A program made the position numbers and the translations under genes. This document shows, piece by piece, positions 6,872 to 10,598 of a stretch of DNA of 10,598 nucleotides. The DNA is from Comamonadaceae bacterium CG_4_10_14_3_um_filter_60_75 (GTDB lineage Bacteria > Pseudomonadota > Gammaproteobacteria > Burkholderiales > Burkholderiaceae_C): contig PFKL01000110.1 of assembly GCA_002784245.1 (NCBI GenBank), forward strand, positions 1-10,598, read 5' to 3'. How positions within the stretch are numbered: the stretch's first letter is position 1; each line of letters begins with the position of its first letter. The notes beneath the pieces are model-generated. The model saw nothing but the letters and a program-made list of their open reading frames with translations. It was not told the origin of the DNA and ran no database searches.

Positions 6872-7288
6872 TTACTTGAGGTGTTTGCCGATCAGGCCGG
6901 CCATCTCGAACATGGTGACCTGGGCCTTGCCAAAGACTTCCTTGAGCTTGGCATCTGCATTGATCATGCGCTTGTTGATGGCGTCTTGCAGTTTGTTCTT
7001 CTTGATGTAAACCCACATCTGCTTGACCACTTCAGTGCGCGGCAGAGGTTTGCCACCGACGATGGCAGCCAGCGCGCTGCTGGGCGTCAGCGCTTTCATG
7101 AACGCGGCGTTGACAGCACGTTTCTTGGCGGGTACTTTTTTGGCAACCACTTTTTTGGCCGGAGCCGCTTTTTTCGCCACTACTTTTTTAGCAGGGGCGG
7201 CCTTCTTGGCCGGAGCCGCTTTTTTGGCCGGGGCGGCTTTCTTTGCGGGAGCAGCTTTTTTTGCTGGTGCTTTTTTTGCAGTTGCCAT
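6872..7288 (-). CDS. Histone-H1-like lysine/alanine tail fused to a SWIB/MDM2 domain, putative nucleoid protein
   Basis: A 138-residue basic protein in two parts. Residues 1-57 are low complexity, built from units like AAPAKK and VVAKK with about a third lysine, as in the C-terminal tails of histone H1 and bacterial H1-like proteins. This implies non-specific DNA binding and probable disorder. Residues 65-138 (ALTPSSALAAIVG, then LPRTEVVKQMWVYIKKNKLQ, then NADAKLKEVFG, MFEMAGLIGKHLK) are a complete SWIB/MDM2 domain, a fold known from eukaryotic SWI/SNF subunits and also found in Chlamydia and many betaproteobacteria. The cellular role of the stand-alone bacterial form is not established; nucleoid organisation is an inference. 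ATG at 7288 has AGGA at 7297-7300, 8 nt upstream. The gene has its own terminator and a promoter that abuts that of rraA. The lysine codons form A7 runs in the message, where polymerase or ribosome slippage is conceivable. Confidence 0.88.
   Translation of the reverse strand: MATAKKAPAKKAAPAKKAAPAKKAAPAKKAAPAKKVVAKKAAPAKKVVAKKVPAKKRAVNAAFMKALTPSSALAAIVGGKPLPRTEVVKQMWVYIKKNKLQDAINKRMINADAKLKEVFGKAQVTMFEMAGLIGKHLK
7118..7276 (-). repeat. Coding tandem repeat (AAPAKK-type, 18-nt units) in the SWIB protein tail
   Basis: Codons 5-57 consist of near-repeats of an 18-nt unit encoding AAPAKK, with VVAKK variants in the second half. Units differ at third positions (GCC/GCT/GCA, AAA/AAG), so the array is not a recent perfect expansion. 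It is still prone to unit gain or loss by recombination, which would change tail length without altering the frame. Confidence 0.8.
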
Positions 7289-7397
7289 AGTGTGTGTCCT
7301 GTTGAGAGTTGAACAATGACCAGAAAAGACATCGCTCTTGCTGGTTGGTGCGGATGCTACTGGGAAAAAACCGCTTTTCCAAGAGGGAAGACGCTAA

Positions 7398-7426
7398 ATT
7401 CCTGGCGAAAGATCAATATTTGTCAA
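7398..7426 (-). promoter_or_regulatory. Predicted sigma-70 promoter of the SWIB gene
   Basis: On the minus strand, TTGACA (7421-7426) is a consensus -35. A 17-nt spacer leads to AGGAAT (7398-7403), a weak -10 (three of six consensus bases). The start of transcription would fall near 7390, giving a leader of about 100 nt. The -35 bases are shared with the plus-strand promoter of rraA. Confidence 0.5.
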
Positions 7427-7448
7427 GGTAATAGCCACAACCTACAAT
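7420..7448 (+). promoter_or_regulatory. Predicted sigma-70 promoter of the rraA-family gene
   Basis: TTGTCA (7420-7425), a 17-nt spacer and TACAAT (7443-7448) match the consensus at five of six positions in each hexamer. The start codon at 7473 lies about 18 nt past the expected transcription start, leaving a very short leader that contains the ribosome-binding site GAAGGA (7459-7464). Confidence 0.68.
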
Positions 7449-7472
7449 TTTTCGTTTTGAAGGACTTGCAAT

Positions 7473-7994
7473 ATGACCGTTCCATTTGCCACTTGTGATC
7501 TGTGCGACGCGCATAAAAACGATTCGCCCGACCAGTTTCGGGTGTTGCCGCCGGTTTTTTTGGACTTCGGCGCGCGCCGCGTTTTTTACGGACCGGTCGA
7601 GACCGTGAAATGTTTTGAAGACAACACGCTGGTCAAGGCGGCCGTCGATTCCTGTGGCACGGTAGAGACAACGCACGGGTGCGTTGGCAAGGTGCTGGTG
7701 GTCGACGGCGCGGGTTCGCTGCGCCGGGCGCTGCTCGGTGGCAACCTCGGCGCTGCAGCGGCGCGCAACGGCTGGGCCGGTGTGGTGATTGACGGTTGCG
7801 TGCGCGATGTGGCTGAACTGGCGCCGCTGGATGTGGGTATCCGCGCGCTGGCGGCCATGCCGATGCCCACTGAAAAGAAGAACCAGGGTCTCAAAGACTT
7901 GCCGGTGCAGATGCAGGGGGTCTGGGTGAACCCAGGCGACTGGTTGTACGCCGACGCTGACGGCATGGTTGTCAGCGCGCAACCACTGCTCTGA
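7473..7994 (+). CDS. rraA: RraA-family protein (RNase E activity regulator-like / HMG aldolase fold)
   Basis: This 173-residue protein spans the RraA fold. SELCD-like ATCDLCD starts it, then VETVKCFEDN (42-51), GKVLVVDGAGSLRRALLGGN (72-91), NGWAGVVIDGCVRDV (99-113), LDVGIRALAAMP (119-130) and GDWLYADADGMVVS (155-168). E. coli RraA has VKCFEDN, VLVVDGGGSVRRAL and DHLYADNTGI at the same places and binds RNase E to inhibit it. The same fold includes divalent-metal 4-hydroxy-4-methyl-2-oxoglutarate aldolases with a D-X20-R-D motif. Here Arg-111 and Asp-112 are present, whereas E. coli RraA has Arg-Gln; but the position 21 before the Arg is Gly-90, not Asp. Regulator and weak aldolase/decarboxylase are both possible. 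ATG 7473 has GAAGGA 8 nt upstream. It is probably monocistronic and converges with the exporter gene. Confidence 0.85.
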   Translation: MTVPFATCDLCDAHKNDSPDQFRVLPPVFLDFGARRVFYGPVETVKCFEDNTLVKAAVDSCGTVETTHGCVGKVLVVDGAGSLRRALLGGNLGAAAARNGWAGVVIDGCVRDVAELAPLDVGIRALAAMPMPTEKKNQGLKDLPVQMQGVWVNPGDWLYADADGMVVSAQPLL

Positions 7995-8001
7995 ACAGGC
8001 C

Positions 8002-8949
8002 TCAGGCGTCGGTGCGCCGTGCTGGCAAGGTGGCCAGCACGACGCCGGCCAGACACAAGCCAAAGGCAAATAATTGCATCGCGCTCAGCGTTTCACCCAA
8101 TACCAACACGCCCACCGCCGCGGCAGAGATGGGCAACATGACGGTGAACACGCCGGCGCGCGCGGCTGGCACGGTTTTCAGGCCGGTCATCCAAAGCCAG
8201 ACCGTCCAGACGCTGGCGGCCAGGCCGTAAAAAAGCAGCAGTAGCCAGTTGCCGACCGAAACTGACGAGAAGTCGAATCGCCACGCAGCGTAGAGTCCCA
8301 TCGGTGTCATCAACGCAAAGCCCCACAGGTTGATCAACGCGGTGATGCGCTTGGGCGAGACGCTGCCGGTGAGTTTCTTGCCAATCACCGCGTACGACGC
8401 TTCACACACCACCGCGCAAAACACCAGCAAGTTGCCAAGCCAGATATTTTTGTTAATTAAATTGGCCTCTGGCCCTTGTATTGACTGAGCGGATAGCTCT
8501 GTTTTAAAGAGCGAAAAAAGCGCAATACCAAGCGCCGCCAAGGCAATAGCCAGCAGCACCCGCGAGCTGATACGTTCGCGCAGAAAGACCCAGCTCAGCA
8601 GTGCCACCACCGCCGGGATCGACGCCATGATGACGCCCGCCGACACCGCAGTGGTCAGGCTCACGCCAAACAGCATGCACAGCGTGAACATGAAATTGCC
8701 GAGGAACGATTCCAGAAAAATCAGTTGTTTGGTGGATCGGCTCATGGCCGGCTCGGCAGCGGGTCTGATCAGCCAGTGCGGCATGGCCAGTGTGCCAATG
8801 CCAAAGCGCAGCCAGGCAAGCAAAAACACCGGCAGCACTGTCACCAGCGGTTTGCTCAGCGCCACGTAGCTGCCAACCAGTGCCATGCTCAAGGCCAGCA
8901 GGCCATAGGCCAGCCAAACGGGCGGGGTGGCAGGTCGGGTGTGGGGCAT
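8002..8949 (-). CDS. EamA/DMT-superfamily transporter (putative exporter)
   Basis: A 315-residue inner-membrane protein with two EamA repeats and about ten helices. The first repeat covers about 13-146 (LAYGLLALSMALVGSYVALS, LLAWLRFGIGTLAM, SAGVIMASIPAVVALLSW, FLRERISS); the second about 171-308 (WLGNLLVFCAVVCEASYAVIG, KTVPAARAGVFTVMLPISAA, LGETLSAMQLFAFGLCLAG). The paired PAVVALLSWVFLRE and PISAAAVGVLVLGE segments are the usual EamA signature ends. Members export amino acids or metabolites, and the substrate cannot be read here. The start is uncertain: ATG 8949 gives a short N-terminus, ATG 8982 adds 11 residues, and neither has a clear ribosome-binding site. The linker between the halves (about 149-168) is unusual and coincides with a degraded interspersed repeat. 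The gene converges with rraA (7 nt between stops) and diverges from speB. Confidence 0.87.
   Translation of the reverse strand: MPHTRPATPPVWLAYGLLALSMALVGSYVALSKPLVTVLPVFLLAWLRFGIGTLAMPHWLIRPAAEPAMSRSTKQLIFLESFLGNFMFTLCMLFGVSLTTAVSAGVIMASIPAVVALLSWVFLRERISSRVLLAIALAALGIALFSLFKTELSAQSIQGPEANLINKNIWLGNLLVFCAVVCEASYAVIGKKLTGSVSPKRITALINLWGFALMTPMGLYAAWRFDFSSVSVGNWLLLLFYGLAASVWTVWLWMTGLKTVPAARAGVFTVMLPISAAAVGVLVLGETLSAMQLFAFGLCLAGVVLATLPARRTDA
8018..8041. other. GC-rich hairpin at the rraA/exporter convergence
   Basis: CGTGCTGGC (8018-8026) and GCCAGCACG (8033-8041) form a perfect 9-bp stem with a 6-nt loop, 24 nt past the rraA stop and inside the last codons of the exporter gene. There is no T tract, so it is not a classical terminator. 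It could pause polymerase or stabilise the rraA 3' end. It also encodes part of the exporter C-terminus, so the pairing may be incidental. Confidence 0.35.
8449..8510 (+). repeat. Degenerate copy of the interspersed repeat inside the exporter gene (copy B)
   Basis: The plus strand reads TTAATTAAATT and then GGCCTCTGGCCCTTGTATTG (8464-8483), followed by GAGC-ggata-GCTC and a T-run. The other copy, read on the minus strand from 960 downward, is GGCTCTAGCCCTTATAAAAC followed by AGCGC-gat-GCGCT and a T-run. Order, spacing and several blocks agree (GGC, TCT, GCCCTT, palindrome, T-run), with indels. It encodes, on the opposite strand, the 19-residue hydrophilic linker between the two EamA domains. 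Similarity is partial, so homology is probable rather than proven. Confidence 0.5.
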
Positions 8950-9046
8950 GGATGCGCTGAAAAAGGTCGTTGGGATGTGCATTGTCGCTGCGATCGTGGT
9001 CAGAGGCTGGTTGCAATGCTGGACAGTGGATTGCCTCAGGCGTGCA

Positions 9047-9096
9047 CAATTGGCCCCACCGGTAACGCCAGAATTGGCGAAACTTGCGGCCAATTG
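9047..9096. promoter_or_regulatory. Candidate operator: inverted CAATTGGCC sites between the exporter gene and speB
   Basis: CAATTGGCC (9047-9055) and GGCCAATTG (9088-9096) are a perfect 9-bp inverted pair with centres 41 bp apart. A third, similar site, GAATTGGCG, lies at 9071-9079, within a CGCCA-gaat-TGGCG palindrome. They lie in the 186-bp region between divergent start codons, 40 to 89 bp before the speB ATG, a natural place for a regulator acting on one or both genes. I could not recognise a clear sigma-70 or sigma-54 promoter beside them, nor name the regulator. Confidence 0.4.
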
Positions 9097-9135
9097 CTTA
9101 CGTTTGACTGTGCTTGTTCATCAAAAGGAAGTTGT

Positions 9136-10053
9136 ATGTCTGTCGGTCAGTTTGCTTATGCGCTCAATAGCAACCGGTTTCTGGCCGCGCCACCGTTGCA
9201 CGATCAGCCATTTGCGGTGGTGGGCGTGCCCTTTGACGGCGCGGTGACCAACCGCCCGGGCGCCCGCTTTGGCCCGCAAGCCATTCGTGCTGCCAGCCTG
9301 ATGCTGTGTGACGGTATTCATCCGCTTTTTGAGGTCAGTCCCCTGGGTTTTTTGGGTGACGCGCACGACATGGCTTTGCCTAACGCCTCGCCACTGGAGA
9401 TGGTGCGCGCACAGATTCAAAGTCAGGCTGTGGCGTTGATGGCGCGCCACCACTGTGTGTTTCTCGGTGGTGATCATTCGGCCACCTTGGCGTTGCTGCG
9501 CGCCGCGCGGGCGCAGTTTGGCGAACTGGCCCTGGTGCATCTCGACGCCCATTGCGACACCTGGGTTGACCATTTTGGCGAACCCTCGGGTCATGGCACC
9601 TGGACCTACGAGGCGATCCAGGAAAAGCTGGTCAGCCCGCAGCACACGGTGCAAATCGGCCTGCGCTCGGGCGGCTTGCGCGCAGCACGCGAGTACGTGC
9701 ACGATCTTGGCGGCCTGATTTTTACCGCACGTGACCTGCGCGGGTTGGACGGTGCGGCGCTCGCGCCGGTGGTTGCGCAAATCCGCGAGCGCATTGGCGA
9801 GCGCCCGTGCTACCTGACGCTCGACATCGATTGTCTGGACCCTGCCTTTGCGCCAGGCACCGGCACGCCCGAGCCCGGGGGCCTGACCAGCGCGCAGGCG
9901 ATGACGCTGCTGGAAGACCTGGCTGGCTTGAACATGGTGGGCATGGACTGTGTCGAGGTGGCGCCTGCGTATGACCATGCCGAGTTGACCAGCAACGCCG
10001 CTGCGACGCTGGTCTGGACGTATTTGTGTGGCCAGGTCGCCAAGCGCGCTTGA
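9136..10053 (+). CDS. speB: Agmatinase (ureohydrolase family)
   Basis: This 305-residue binuclear-manganese hydrolase (E. coli SpeB 306) converts agmatine to putrescine and urea in the cytoplasm. All six metal ligands of the family are visible: His-114 in GGDHS (111-115), Asp-137, His-139 and Asp-141 in LDAHCDTW, and Asp-230 and Asp-232 in TLDIDCLDPAFAPGTGTP. VGVPFDGAVTNRPGARFGP (29-47) and NMVGMDCVEVAPAYDHAELT (266-285) also match SpeB closely. The frame is open far upstream. ATG 9136 was chosen because AAGGAAG (9125-9131) precedes it and family homology begins within it. Close relatives hydrolyse guanidinobutyrate or similar guanidines, so the exact substrate is not certain, although the DPAFAPGTGTPEPGGLT segment is agmatinase-like. 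An amine oxidase gene follows 15 nt later, which points to use of agmatine as a nitrogen source rather than to polyamine supply alone. Confidence 0.92.
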   Translation: MSVGQFAYALNSNRFLAAPPLHDQPFAVVGVPFDGAVTNRPGARFGPQAIRAASLMLCDGIHPLFEVSPLGFLGDAHDMALPNASPLEMVRAQIQSQAVALMARHHCVFLGGDHSATLALLRAARAQFGELALVHLDAHCDTWVDHFGEPSGHGTWTYEAIQEKLVSPQHTVQIGLRSGGLRAAREYVHDLGGLIFTARDLRGLDGAALAPVVAQIRERIGERPCYLTLDIDCLDPAFAPGTGTPEPGGLTSAQAMTLLEDLAGLNMVGMDCVEVAPAYDHAELTSNAAATLVWTYLCGQVAKRA

Positions 10054-10068
10054 AGATTGGGGACGACC

Positions 10069-10598
10069 ATGTTGCTGAACTCCGATACCCAGCTCAACCA
10101 GAAAAGCTATTACGAAGCCAGCGTGGTGCGCCCCGATGTGCTGCCACGCGTGCAGGACACCGTGGCGGTGGATGTGCTGGTGGTGGGCGCGGGTTTTGCC
10201 GGGCTGTCGGCGGCCATTGAACTGGCGCAACGCGGCTACCAGGTCGCGGTGCTGGAGGCTGACCGCGTCTGCTCTGGCGCCTCAGGGCGCAACGGTGGTC
10301 AGGCGATCGCCGGTTTTGCCAGTGGCCAGGAACCGTTTGAACACCAGTTGGGCAAGGCGCAAGCGCGTTTGGCTTGGGACCTGTCGCTGCAATCGCTGGA
10401 TTTGATTGATCAGCGCATTCGCGACTTTGGCATCGCCTGCGACTGGGTCAAGGGCTACTTGCACGTGGCCGATTCGCCGCGCAAGGCGCGCGCCCTGCAG
10501 GCCGAGATGGCGGTCATGGCGCGCGACTACGATTTTGCGGTGGACCTGGCCCTGGGCAGTGATGTGCAGCGACATATCGGCAGCGCGCGCTACCACGC
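10069..10598 (+). CDS. FAD-dependent amine oxidase, PuuB-like (gamma-glutamylputrescine oxidase family), N-terminal part
   Basis: The first 176 codons are present and the gene runs off the right edge (family length about 430). It belongs to the DAO/glycine-oxidase-type FAD oxidoreductases. SYYEAS (13-18) matches the PuuB N-terminus SYYAAS. The dinucleotide-binding fold has VLVVGAGFAGLSAAIELA (36-53, GxGxxG at 40-45) with Glu-63 at the end of the second strand. SGASGRNGGQ (69-78) is the family's second FAD-contact motif, and E. coli PuuB has FGASGRNGGQ. PuuB oxidises gamma-glutamylputrescine to the aldehyde with release of ammonia and peroxide. Relatives oxidise other primary amines or N-methyl amino acids, so the substrate is inferred from the agmatinase gene 15 nt upstream. 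GGGGA (10059-10063) is a modest ribosome-binding site. Confidence 0.88.
   Translation, partial: MLLNSDTQLNQKSYYEASVVRPDVLPRVQDTVAVDVLVVGAGFAGLSAAIELAQRGYQVAVLEADRVCSGASGRNGGQAIAGFASGQEPFEHQLGKAQARLAWDLSLQSLDLIDQRIRDFGIACDWVKGYLHVADSPRKARALQAEMAVMARDYDFAVDLALGSDVQRHIGSARYH

Noticed and set aside
6803..7312. Plus-strand frame with a Phe/Gly-rich repeat protein opposite the SWIB gene
   Set aside because: The FFGRSRFF-type repeats are the reverse complement of the AAPAKK lysine-rich repeats, not an independent protein.
9070..9090. Sigma-54 promoter before speB (TGGC...TTGC)
   Set aside because: The GG and GC elements are 8 nt apart instead of the required 10.
8983..9093. Extended start of the exporter gene at a TTG near 9093
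   Set aside because: It adds 48 residues with no hydrophobic or conserved character and runs over the inverted-repeat region. Start at 8949 or 8982 is more credible.
9121..10230. Minus-strand open frame of about 370 codons opposite speB and the oxidase gene
   Set aside because: It spans two genes and their gap, has a shadow-type composition, and speB on the other strand has all six metal ligands.
1..10598. Search for mobile element, CRISPR array, tRNA/rRNA or defence genes
   Set aside because: No transposase-like frame, terminal repeats, regularly spaced repeats or cloverleaf-type sequence was seen. The 15-bp and 13-bp perfect hairpins are ordinary terminators.

Overview
The window reads as chromosomal DNA of a GC-rich betaproteobacterium, most likely Burkholderiales/Comamonadaceae (Rhodoferax- or Polaromonas-like). 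This rests on the character of the proteins and on a short interspersed repeat resembling one I know from intergenic regions of that family. It is inference from memory, not from a search. Most genes belong to well-known families. The less ordinary material is in the gaps and junctions.

Layout: positions 1-919 hold the 5' part of a MATE efflux transporter gene (minus strand, running off the left edge). The next ~300 bases (920-1221) hold no intact gene. They contain the interspersed repeat (911-977), a remnant of the 3' end of a ynfA/UPF0060-type gene (978-1103), about 70 bases in which I see nothing, and a strong terminator (1173-1206). Positions 1222-6782, all minus strand, are a compact dipeptide ABC transporter operon transcribed in the order dppB-dppC-dppD-dppF-dppA. 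It has gaps of 9, 13 and 14 nt and one 4-nt overlap, and the periplasmic binding protein gene comes last. A terminator at 6825-6854 separates dppB from the upstream minus-strand gene (6872-7288), which encodes a lysine/alanine-rich histone-H1-like tail joined to a SWIB domain.

The SWIB gene and the plus-strand rraA-family gene (7473-7994) are divergent. Their predicted sigma-70 promoters face away from each other and share the same -35 bases. rraA converges with a minus-strand EamA/DMT-type exporter gene (8002-8949), with only 7 nt between stop codons. The linker between the two EamA halves of that exporter appears to be encoded by a degenerate copy of the same interspersed repeat. Divergent from the exporter are speB (agmatinase, 9136-10053) and the start of a PuuB-like FAD amine oxidase gene (10069 to the right edge). 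These two could act in sequence on agmatine and putrescine (or a glutamylated derivative). The 180-bp region between exporter and speB carries a 9-bp inverted repeat that could be an operator.

Functionally this is a mix of nutrient uptake (dipeptides), polyamine catabolism, small-molecule export and nucleoid/RNA-level regulation. I see no mobile element, CRISPR, defence system or RNA gene.
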